Assembly: GCA_021784995.1 (NCBI GenBank)
Contig: JAJYHA010000255.1
Location: forward strand, 1 to 6,095
DNA length: 6,095 nucleotides
Source of the DNA: Myxococcales bacterium
Lineage (GTDB): Bacteria; Myxococcota; Myxococcia; Myxococcales; Anaeromyxobacteraceae
Direction: 5' to 3'
The notes beneath the pieces were generated by a model. That model was given only the letters and a program-made list of their open reading frames with translations. It was not told the origin of the DNA and did no database searches. Made by a program: the position numbers and the translations under genes. This document shows, one piece after another, positions 1-6,028 of this stretch (its first letter is position 1; each line of letters starts with the position of its first letter).

Positions 1-1058
1 GGCAAGGTGACGTGGTCCGCGGGTGGGACCACGTCGCCAGGGGCCTGTCGAGCGGCTTCGTCGCCTGCAACGTGGGGAAGAGAGACGTCGCCATCGACCT
101 CGGCAGCGACGAGGGCCGGCGCGTCGCCCGGCGCCTGGCGCTCTCCGCAGACGTGTTCTTGGAGAACTTCAGCCCCGGCGTCGCGGCCCGCCTCGGGCTG
201 TCCGAGGGCGACCTGCGCGCGGAACGCCCCGAGCTCGTCTACTGCAGCCTGTCGGGGTACGGCCAGACGGGTCCGTACCGCGACGTGAAGGCCTACGACC
301 TCCTCGTGCAGGGCGAGGCGGGCGTCCTCCTCTCCAACGGCACCCCCGAAGCCCCGGCGAAGGTCGGGCTGCCGATCACGGACCTGATCGGCGGCTCCAC
401 CGCGGCGATCGCCGTGCTGAGCGCTCTCGTCGCCCGGTCCGCGAGCGGCGTCGGCGCCTCCATCGACCTGGGCATGCTCGACGCCGTGGCGGCGTGGCTC
501 TGCTACTTCCCCCACCACTACTGGCACGAGGGCACCGAGCCTCCGCGCACGGGGATGCGCCACCAGTACCTGACGCCCTACGGCCCGTACCTCGCGGCCG
601 ACGGCGTCTACGTGAACCTCGTGGTCGCGAGCGATCGGGACTGGCAGGTGCTCTGCGAGAAGGTCCTGATCGCCCCCGAGCTCGTGCACGACGCCCGGTT
701 CGCCACGGTCGACGCCCGCCGGGCGCATCGCGACGAGCTCGAGGGTCTGGTGGAGCGCCTGATCTCCGGGCTGCCGAGCGCCGCGTGGCTGGATCGGCTC
801 GGCGGCGCCGGCCTTCCCTACGGCGAGGTGCGCACCATGGAGAAGGTGCTCGCGCACCCCCAGCTGCTGGCCCGCCAGATGTTCGTGGACGCGACGTCGC
901 CGGTCGGGCCGCTGCCCGTCGTGCGCTTCCCCCTCGGCGCGCCGTCGGCCGCGCGCCGGGTGCCCGGTCTGGGGCAGGACACCGACGACGTGCTCGGGTC
1001 GCTCGGCTACAGCTCCGAAGAGATCGAGGGGCTCCGGTCCCGGGGGGCCGTGGCCTGA
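1..1058 (+). CDS. CaiB/BaiF (class III) acyl-CoA transferase, 5'-truncated by window edge
   Basis: Family III CoA transferases move CoA between acyl groups through an aspartyl-CoA anhydride intermediate in the cytoplasm; the family also includes alpha-methylacyl-CoA racemases. The frame is open from the first complete codon at nt 3 (QGDVVRGW, matching the family's P-x-GD-x-x-R-x-W segment) to TGA at 1056-1058, 351 visible residues. Family members have about 380-400, so roughly 30-45 N-terminal residues lie upstream; the Met/Val at nt 12 is internal, not the start. Visible landmarks are NVGKRDVAIDL, the SGYGQTGPYR block, KVGLPITDLIGG, and ASIDLGMLDA, whose Asp at nt 480-482 aligns with the catalytic Asp (Asp169 of formyl-CoA transferase). 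Further on are the PYGPYLAADG block and the C-terminal HPQLLARQMF segment. The substrate cannot be read from sequence: carnitine-, formyl-, mesaconyl- and racemase-type relatives share these motifs. It converges on the amidase gene with a 56-bp gap. Confidence 0.93.
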   Translation, partial: QGDVVRGWDHVARGLSSGFVACNVGKRDVAIDLGSDEGRRVARRLALSADVFLENFSPGVAARLGLSEGDLRAERPELVYCSLSGYGQTGPYRDVKAYDLLVQGEAGVLLSNGTPEAPAKVGLPITDLIGGSTAAIAVLSALVARSASGVGASIDLGMLDAVAAWLCYFPHHYWHEGTEPPRTGMRHQYLTPYGPYLAADGVYVNLVVASDRDWQVLCEKVLIAPELVHDARFATVDARRAHRDELEGLVERLISGLPSAAWLDRLGGAGLPYGEVRTMEKVLAHPQLLARQMFVDATSPVGPLPVVRFPLGAPSAARRVPGLGQDTDDVLGSLGYSSEEIEGLRSRGAVA

Positions 1059-1071
1059 GCCGCGTCGCCGC

Positions 1072-1103
1072 GCGGGGGGCCGGGGCCCGAGTCACGCCCC
1101 CGC
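1072..1103. terminator. Possible GC-rich hairpin between convergent genes
   Basis: The short gap between the two convergent stop codons holds a 7-bp perfect inverted repeat, GCGGGGG (1072-1078) and CCCCCGC (1097-1103), with an 18-nt G/C-rich loop. The position suits a bidirectional terminator, but no T-run follows on either strand. In such GC-rich DNA a stem of this size can arise by chance. This is a weak suggestion. Confidence 0.22.
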
Positions 1104-1114
1104 ACGGGAGGCCG

Positions 1115-2323
1115 TCACGACGGGGCGCCGAAGTACTGCTCGATGGCCTGCGCCATGCCCTCGGCGATCGCCCGGTGGCCGGCCGCGCTGTTGGCGATGG
1201 AGCCCTCGAAGGGGTCCGAGATGAACAGCGGCTCGATGAGGGCGCCCGGCATCCGGCTCGGAGTTGTGAACCAGCCGGGGTCCGCCGGCCCGAGGAGGAG
1301 GAGATGGCGGTAGGAGGCGGCGGTTGTTGTGAGGGGGACGCCCCCCAGTGTTGTGTCCGGCTGGACCCCGTCGTTCGGGATCTGCCAGCCGTGCGCGTTC
1401 ATGCGGGCGAGCACGTCGCGCTGGAGGAGCGCCGCGAGCCGCTTGCTCTCGGCGGCGAAGGACCGGGCGGGGTCGTAGGTCGTGATGCACCCTGCGTCGA
1501 GCGGTGATGTGCCGGCGTCGAAGTAGATCCCTACGAGGACTGTCGCCCGTGCGAGATTCGCGCAGACGTCTCGCGCGGCGACGTCCGCCCTCGCGCCTGC
1601 GACCGAGAGCACCCCGCCTGTGAGGTCGGCGGGCGTCGGCTTGATGATGTCGGTGTTGACGGTGCGCGAGACGACGACCCGGAACCCTCGCGCCCGGAGC
1701 AGGTTCATCGTCTCGAGCTCGATCGTGAGGTTCTCTCCCGCTTCGTAGATCACCCGACCGGTCTCGGTGACCCCCGGGCCGCCCGGGTCGACGCCGCCGT
1801 GTCCGGCGTCGATGAAGACGGTGCGATGGTTGTCGCCGGAGGTCGGCGCGAAGCCGACGCACGCACCGCGGGCGAAGCGCGCGCGCGCGATCGGGACGCC
1901 TCCGGCGGCCGAGGTGGAGAGGGCGGTGGAGAGGGAGGGGGACGATCCGGCCCCCGGCGCGTGCTGCGCCCCCGCTCCGCCGCCCCCGCCACCCTGGCCA
2001 CCCTGGCCACCCTGGCCACCCTGGCCACGTGCGTGCGCAGCGCCCCTGGCGGCAGCCGGTGCGCCGTTGCCCGAGCCCGCGCCCGCGGTGACGAGCGCGA
2101 CCAGGACGGCCGCGACGGCGAGCACGAAGAGCAGCGCCGCCGCGGGCAGCCGGGCGCTCGACCTCGCCGCGCCGGTCGGGGCCCGCAACGCTCGCCGGGA
2201 CGCCCTCCTCACGGGCGTGCGCCGGTCGAGGAGCGCTCCCCGATCTCGGCGCCGTGCGATCGGGCCATCGTCCCGACCGTACCGTTCCGGGCGGGGCTGC
2301 GTGCGCCGGGTGGGTTCGCTCAC
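1115..2323 (-). CDS. Membrane-anchored amidase_3-type N-acetylmuramoyl-L-alanine amidase with altered zinc site
   Basis: The family cleaves the bond between N-acetylmuramic acid and L-Ala of peptidoglycan stems, using zinc held by His, Glu and His plus a catalytic Glu. The 402-residue protein has an Arg-rich cytoplasmic N-terminus (1-58), one membrane helix (about 59-80), a Gly/Gln-rich linker (about 84-145), then the amidase domain (about 168-398) outside the cell. Seen: FIDAGHGG with His175 (ligand 1), EAGENL with Glu194 (ligand 2), and ALIEPLFISDP with Glu364 (catalytic Glu). The third ligand, normally His in an SIHxN-like strand, aligns with Tyr267 in VGIYFDAG, so hydrolysis is uncertain. 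GTG at 2323 is chosen because it gives a 4-base GTGA overlap with the upstream acyltransferase and has AAGGAG just before it, though the 2-nt spacing is tight. An in-frame GTG at 2210-2212 (Val38) lacks a Shine-Dalgarno sequence. Probably co-transcribed with the acyltransferase. Confidence 0.88.
   Translation of the reverse strand: MSEPTRRTQPRPERYGRDDGPIARRRDRGALLDRRTPVRRASRRALRAPTGAARSSARLPAAALLFVLAVAAVLVALVTAGAGSGNGAPAAARGAAHARGQGGQGGQGGQGGGGGGAGAQHAPGAGSSPSLSTALSTSAAGGVPIARARFARGACVGFAPTSGDNHRTVFIDAGHGGVDPGGPGVTETGRVIYEAGENLTIELETMNLLRARGFRVVVSRTVNTDIIKPTPADLTGGVLSVAGARADVAARDVCANLARATVLVGIYFDAGTSPLDAGCITTYDPARSFAAESKRLAALLQRDVLARMNAHGWQIPNDGVQPDTTLGGVPLTTTAASYRHLLLLGPADPGWFTTPSRMPGALIEPLFISDPFEGSIANSAAGHRAIAEGMAQAIEQYFGAPS
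1989..2028. repeat. 9-bp tandem repeat coding a Gly-Gly-Gln linker
   Basis: Four perfect copies of CCACCCTGG (1989-2024) plus four further bases. On the minus strand they encode repeated Gln-Gly-Gly units around residues 100-113 of the amidase, next to a poly-Gly stretch. The unit is a multiple of three, so copy-number change would lengthen or shorten the flexible linker between membrane helix and amidase domain without breaking the frame. Confidence 0.9.
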
Positions 2324-4335
2324 CGCTCCTTCGCGGGGCCGTGAGCCGTCGTTGCCGAGGTGGCGTCGCGGTGGCGGACGACGGCAAGCGGCCGTGAGGG
2401 CGGCGTCTCCAGCGCGTGGACGAGCAACGACGCGTAGAACTGAGCGCCCTGCGGATCGAGATGGACGCCGTCGGGGTAGAAGTACTGGGGCGCGGTCGCG
2501 CTGATGGCGTACCAGTTGACCATCGTCGTGTTCGGAAGGCTGTGCGCGACCGTGGCGATGCTCTGGTTGACCGCCTGCTCCCAGGGCCGTGTCTCGCGGG
2601 TGTTCACGAGCACGGTCCGCCGCATGGGCCCGAGCGAGCGGAGCAGCGACTTCAGCTGTGTGGGGGAGAAGTACCCGTTGGTCCCGAGCTCGACGATGAG
2701 CTCGTCGCCCACGTCGCCGTCCTTCTTCAGCTGGGGCACCTCGGACTGGACCTGGTAGAGCTGCTGGCCGATCTGCGCGTCGATCACCGCGCCGGGGAGC
2801 ATCGCGCGCAGGTACGGAGCGGCGTCGACCATGATCGAGTCACCGATCACGGTGACGCCGGTCCCCGCCGGGAGCGTGGTCGTGGTCGTGGTCGACGTCG
2901 TGGTCGGCGCCGTGCCGACGGCGGGGAGGCCGATGTGGCTGCGGGCCGTCCCCGGGCCGCCGGCGGGAGGTCCCCCTCCGACGGCGGTGGACGTGGATGT
3001 TGTCGTGGATGTTGTCGTGGTCGTGGTCGTGGTCGTCGTCGTGGTCGTCGTCGTGTCGCCGGGGCGGACCGGGGGCAGGATGCTCCTCGTCGCCTCCGGC
3101 GGCGCTGTCGAGCCCGAGATCACCCCGGAGAGCCCGAGCGAGCAGATGAACGCGCCCGCGAGGACGACGCCCACGGCTGCGAGGCCCTGGGTGCCGGGAA
3201 CGAGGGCGCTCCACTGGCGGTCTCGCCAGCGGTCTCGCACGGCGAGCCAGAGGCGGCCGAGCGCGCCGTGGCGCACCGGCTGCTCCACATAGCGCCACGA
3301 GAGCGCCGCGGCGACGATGATGCCGACCACCTGGAGCACGTCGCGAAGGAGGCTCTGCTTTACGCCTTCGGGGGTGGTGAGGACGATCACCGGCAACGAC
3401 CACAGGTAGATGCCGTAGGAGCGCTCGCCGATCCACCGGAGCGGGGCGACGCCGAGGGCCCGTCCCACCCGCGCGCCGGGATGGACGCAGACGGCGATGA
3501 GGACCGCGGTCAGCACCGAGAGGAGCGCCATCCCGCCGCGGTAGACGAACGGGTCGTACTGGCCCGTCTGCCAGTACATCACGATGATGCCCGCCAGCGC
3601 GGCGACACCCGCGACGTCGAGGATGGTGCGTGCCCGCGGCGTGATCGTCCCGATCCGCTTGTCCCGTGGCCAGGCGAAGGCGAGCGCGGCTCCGATGAGC
3701 AGCTCGAAGGCCCTCGTGTCCGTGCCGTCGTAGACCCGGGTCGGGTCGGTGAAGGGCACGAAGAGGAGCGCCATCTCCACTGCGGAGGCGACGGCGAGGA
3801 GGAGCGCGCCGAGCACGAGCAGCCGGCGGTCCCGCACCCAGCGGAGGGCGCCGAGGACGGCGAACGGCCAGATCAGGTAGAACTGCTCTTCGATCGCGAG
3901 CGACCAGAGATGGCCGAGCGGCGCCGGCGGTCCGTACTGGGCGAAGTACGAGACGTGGTGGAAGATGTACCACCAGTTGGAGTAGTAGAAGACCGCCGGC
4001 AGCACGTCGGCCCTCAGGGACGGGAGCTGTTGGCGGTCGAGGAGGGTGGCCCACGCCACGGTCACGAGCAGCATCACGAACAGCGCGGGGAGCAACCGGC
4101 GTGCGCGGCGCACCCAGAACTGCCCGAAGGACCGTGCCCCACGGCGGCGGATGGCGGCGACCAGGAGGTCGGTGATCAGGTAGCCGGAGAGGACGAAGAA
4201 GACGCCGACGCCGAGCAGGCCCCCGCTCGCCCAACCGAGATCGAGGTGGTACGCGATGACGCCGAGGACGGCGATCGCTCGGATGCCGTCCAGGCCTGCG
4301 TTGTACGAGCTCGATCCTTCGACTGGGCGCGGCAT
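2320..4335 (-). CDS. OatA/OafA-like membrane O-acyltransferase with C-terminal SGNH domain
   Basis: Acyltransferase-3 proteins carry an acetyl group across the membrane; in OatA-type fusions the outer SGNH domain places it on the C6 hydroxyl of N-acetylmuramic acid, giving lysozyme resistance. The 671-residue protein has an acyltransferase-3 membrane domain (about 12-355) with LDGIRA, His30 in VIAYHLD, FFVLSGYLITD, LWSLAIEEQFYLIWP, SYGIYLW and RYVEQPVRHG. An additional helix follows (about 382-405), then a Thr-rich linker (428-487) and the SGNH domain (about 493-642). The SGNH blocks are GDS (Ser500), GTNG (551-554) and DGVHL (Asp622, His625), so the triad looks intact. IGQQ (522-525) stands where I recall VGRQ in OatA proteins. 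ATG 4335 puts LDGIRA at the family's normal distance. It heads a two-gene unit with the amidase. Peptidoglycan is the inferred target; another surface glycan is possible. Confidence 0.92.
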   Translation of the reverse strand: MPRPVEGSSSYNAGLDGIRAIAVLGVIAYHLDLGWASGGLLGVGVFFVLSGYLITDLLVAAIRRRGARSFGQFWVRRARRLLPALFVMLLVTVAWATLLDRQQLPSLRADVLPAVFYYSNWWYIFHHVSYFAQYGPPAPLGHLWSLAIEEQFYLIWPFAVLGALRWVRDRRLLVLGALLLAVASAVEMALLFVPFTDPTRVYDGTDTRAFELLIGAALAFAWPRDKRIGTITPRARTILDVAGVAALAGIIVMYWQTGQYDPFVYRGGMALLSVLTAVLIAVCVHPGARVGRALGVAPLRWIGERSYGIYLWSLPVIVLTTPEGVKQSLLRDVLQVVGIIVAAALSWRYVEQPVRHGALGRLWLAVRDRWRDRQWSALVPGTQGLAAVGVVLAGAFICSLGLSGVISGSTAPPEATRSILPPVRPGDTTTTTTTTTTTTTTTSTTTSTSTAVGGGPPAGGPGTARSHIGLPAVGTAPTTTSTTTTTTLPAGTGVTVIGDSIMVDAAPYLRAMLPGAVIDAQIGQQLYQVQSEVPQLKKDGDVGDELIVELGTNGYFSPTQLKSLLRSLGPMRRTVLVNTRETRPWEQAVNQSIATVAHSLPNTTMVNWYAISATAPQYFYPDGVHLDPQGAQFYASLLVHALETPPSRPLAVVRHRDATSATTAHGPAKER
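2326..2331 (-). promoter_or_regulatory. Shine-Dalgarno AAGGAG for the amidase, inside the acyltransferase 3' end
   Basis: AAGGAG on the minus strand lies in the last codons of the acyltransferase gene and ends 2 nt before the GTG start at 2323-2321. This is closer than the usual 5-9 nt. With the GTGA stop/start overlap it suggests translational coupling, where ribosomes ending the acyltransferase restart on the amidase. Confidence 0.5.
2875..2904 (-). repeat. Second Thr-rich run in the acyltransferase linker
   Basis: Codes residues 478-487 of the acyltransferase, nine Thr and one Ser, mostly ACC/ACG codons. It sits directly before the SGNH domain (GDS at 498-500) and, with the longer run at 2986-3054, brackets a Gly/Pro-rich spacer. 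It is probably an extended stalk outside the cell. Confidence 0.85.
2986..3054 (-). repeat. Poly-threonine codon repeat in the acyltransferase linker
   Basis: Codes residues 428-450: fifteen Thr in a row, then Ser/Thr alternation. The DNA is a run of ACG and ACC triplets, followed by a tandem 12-bp unit, ACGACAACATCC, in two copies. Such Thr/Ser tracts are typical extracellular linkers in actinobacterial secreted proteins and are candidate O-mannosylation sites; glycosylation here is inference. The triplet structure allows in-frame length change. Confidence 0.88.
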
Positions 4336-4343
4336 CTGCTACC

Positions 4344-4371
4344 GGTATACCTGGGGACTCGGGCGCGTCGA
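4344..4371 (-). promoter_or_regulatory. Candidate promoter for the acyltransferase-amidase unit
   Basis: On the minus strand, TCGACG (4371-4366, four of six matches to TTGACA) and TATACC (4349-4344) are 16 nt apart. The -10-like element ends 8 nt before the ATG at 4335. That distance would place transcription start at or next to the ATG, giving a leaderless mRNA; consistently, no good Shine-Dalgarno precedes the ATG. TATACC lies in the small palindrome GGTATACC. Motif-only evidence. Confidence 0.35.
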
Positions 4372-4556
4372 TGGACGCGGGGCGCGGATTTCGCGCGCAC
4401 TTCGATGGTGACAGGCGACCAGCGCGCTGTCGAGGCTTGTCGAGCACCAGATCGACGGGGCGATTGCCCGATCCCAGCAGACGGCACGCGTCGCTCCGTC
4501 CCGGCGGCGGCGTTCGTGGCGCCGGCGCCGACCTGGGCGCCGCGCTCCGCTCGGCC

Positions 4557-4578
4557 TAACCTCGGACGGGTGGGGGGG
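4557..4578 (+). promoter_or_regulatory. Candidate -10 element and G-rich ribosome binding site for the MFS gene
   Basis: TAACCT (4557-4562) fits the TANNNT form of actinobacterial housekeeping -10 elements and would start transcription near 4569. No good -35 is present about 17 nt upstream. Seven G residues at 4572-4578 end 10 nt before the GTG at 4589 and are the only Shine-Dalgarno-like sequence there. Weak, motif-only evidence. Confidence 0.3.
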
Positions 4579-4588
4579 ACCCGACGAC

Positions 4589-6028
4589 GTGGGTGACGCG
4601 GCACAGGGCGCGCAGCTGCCGGGCTTCCGCACGTACCGCTGGACCGACCCCGTGCTGGTCGCCGTCGCCCTGGTCGCCGTCGCCTCCGGCTTCGGGCAGT
4701 TCGGTGCGGTCGCCGCCCTCGGCAACGTGGCGAAGACGTTCGGCCACACGACCAGCGGCGCGACCTTCGCCGACGAGGCAGGCCTCTCGGGGACGGTGCT
4801 CGGTGTCGGGCTCGCCATCATCCGCGCCGCGTCCTTCCTCGGCCTCCCCCTGGCCTCGCTCGCGGACCGGTTCGGCCGCAAGCCGATGCTCGCCGCGACG
4901 TGCGCCACGGGGCTCGTCCTCACGGTCCTCACCACGTTGAGCCCCAGCTACTGGTGGTTCGTCGCGATCTTCGCGCTGGGCCGCCCGTTTTTGAGCGCGA
5001 CCGTCGGGCTCACCCAGGTGTGCGCGGTGGAGCTCACCACGTCGCGTGATCGCGCGAAGGCGGTGTCGTTGGCGGCTGCCGGCTATGCGGTGGGCGCGGG
5101 CATCGCTGCGATCGTGCACAGCCTCGCCGCCGGCACGCTCGGGTTCCGCGGGATCTTCGCGCTGGCGATCGTGCCGATCATCTTCCTTCCGGTGCTCGTG
5201 CGAAGGCTGGTCGAGCCGGATCGCTTCGCGCGCGTCGCCGTCTCGGCCACCGAGGCCGAGCCGGTGCTCGGCCCGGTCGCGCGCCCGCACCGCCGCCGCC
5301 TGCTGATCGTGGCCGCGCTCGCCTTCTCCATCTCGGTCATCACCGGGCCGGCGAACAGCCTCGTCTTCATCTACGCCCAGAACTTCGCCCATCTCGGGGG
5401 GATCACGACGAGCGGCATGGTCGTCGCGGCGGGCGCCGCCGGGCTCGGTGGGCTTCTCGTCGGGAGGTGGCTGGCAGACCACCTCGGACGGCGCCCGACC
5501 GTCGCGCTGTCGATCACCGGCATGGCCGTGTTCGGCGTGCTGGCGTACTCGGGGCCGGATTGGGCGCTCTTCTTCGGGTACGTCGCCGGGGTGACGAGCG
5601 GAGCGGTGTTCGCCCCCGCCGGCGGTTCGCTCGCCAACGAGCTGTTCCCGACGTCGGTGCGCGCCTCGGTCACCGGGTGGTACATCGCGGCCGGCGTCGT
5701 CGGCGCCGTCGTGGGACTCCTGGCCTTCGGCGCCGCGGCCGACGTCCGGGGGACGTCCAACCACCTCGAGTTCGCGAGCGCGGTCGTCTTCCTCCCGATG
5801 GTGCTCGCGACCGGCTTCCTCCTCCTCCTGCCCGAGACGAAGGGCAAGGAGCCCGAGGAGCTCTGGGGTGAACCTTCCTTCGGGTCAGCGGGCGAAGACG
5901 TGCACGCCGACCCACACCCAGCCGAGCACCACCACCACGCGGAGCCACGTCCGGTCGCCGAGGACGTCGCGGACCAGCGTCGATGGGCGTCCGATCCGGG
6001 CCCGCCCGCCGGGCCACTCGCGCCGTGA
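4589..6028 (+). CDS. MFS transporter (12 membrane helices), with a doubtful C-terminal tail
   Basis: A secondary transporter of the inner membrane, probably proton-coupled. Twelve hydrophobic segments are visible, at about 22-45, 66-89, 98-116, 121-140, 158-180, 188-207, 238-262, 274-296, 304-321, 326-346, 361-384 and 395-415. The helix 2-3 loop carries LADRFGRKP (91-99), and the helix 8-9 loop its pseudo-repeat LADHLGRRP (295-303). The end PETKGKEPEEL (415-425) resembles the sugar/metabolite:H+ symporter branch. The substrate is not predictable. GTG 4589 is chosen because no start exists upstream in frame and it leaves a short N-terminal tail before helix 1. After Gly427 comes a hydrophilic 52-residue tail with four His in a row. 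It is antisense to another gene and its third-position GC is only 40/52, so the functional protein may end near residue 427. Confidence 0.9.
   Translation: MGDAAQGAQLPGFRTYRWTDPVLVAVALVAVASGFGQFGAVAALGNVAKTFGHTTSGATFADEAGLSGTVLGVGLAIIRAASFLGLPLASLADRFGRKPMLAATCATGLVLTVLTTLSPSYWWFVAIFALGRPFLSATVGLTQVCAVELTTSRDRAKAVSLAAAGYAVGAGIAAIVHSLAAGTLGFRGIFALAIVPIIFLPVLVRRLVEPDRFARVAVSATEAEPVLGPVARPHRRRLLIVAALAFSISVITGPANSLVFIYAQNFAHLGGITTSGMVVAAGAAGLGGLLVGRWLADHLGRRPTVALSITGMAVFGVLAYSGPDWALFFGYVAGVTSGAVFAPAGGSLANELFPTSVRASVTGWYIAAGVVGAVVGLLAFGAAADVRGTSNHLEFASAVVFLPMVLATGFLLLLPETKGKEPEELWGEPSFGSAGEDVHADPHPAEHHHHAEPRPVAEDVADQRRWASDPGPPAGPLAP

Larger units (their letters stand above)
4336..4588. other. Divergent intergenic region
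   Basis: This 253-bp stretch separates the start of the acyltransferase unit from the start of the MFS gene. It holds the two candidate promoters and a TGTCGAG direct repeat (4429-4435 and 4439-4445, start-to-start 10 bp). It also has a GCGCG/CGCGC inverted repeat (4382-4386 and 4392-4396). I see no convincing small gene or structured RNA in it. Confidence 0.6.

Noticed and set aside
23..1507. A 494-codon plus-strand frame overlapping the CoA transferase and running into the amidase gene
   Set aside because: Arg/Gly/Pro-rich shadow that crosses two well-supported genes on opposite strands; no recognisable motif.
1092..2387. Minus-strand frame overlapping the amidase in another phase
   Set aside because: Arg-rich composition without motifs; the neighbouring phase carries the conserved amidase blocks.
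2986..3054. Triplet-rich tract considered as a CRISPR-like or intergenic repeat array
   Set aside because: There are no spacers, and the triplets are in phase with a coding frame as Thr codons of an extracellular linker.
4371..4559. 62-codon plus-strand open frame in the divergent intergenic region
   Set aside because: Arg/Gly/Ser-rich composition, no Shine-Dalgarno, no recognisable fold; likely a chance frame in GC-rich DNA.
2416..4596. A 726-codon open frame on the plus strand antisense to the acyltransferase
   Set aside because: Its product is a charged, low-complexity Arg/Glu/Asp/Gly-rich string with no domain or membrane pattern, while the opposite strand shows a complete acyltransferase-SGNH protein. 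Long antisense frames are expected at this GC content.
4556..5764. A 402-codon minus-strand frame antisense to the MFS gene
   Set aside because: Hydrophilic, Arg/Asp/Glu/Gly-rich shadow of a transporter with clear helices and MFS loop motifs.
5939..5950. Run of four His in the MFS tail considered as a metal-binding tail
   Set aside because: It is exactly antisense to four GTG Val codons in a membrane helix of the minus-strand gene, which explains it more simply.
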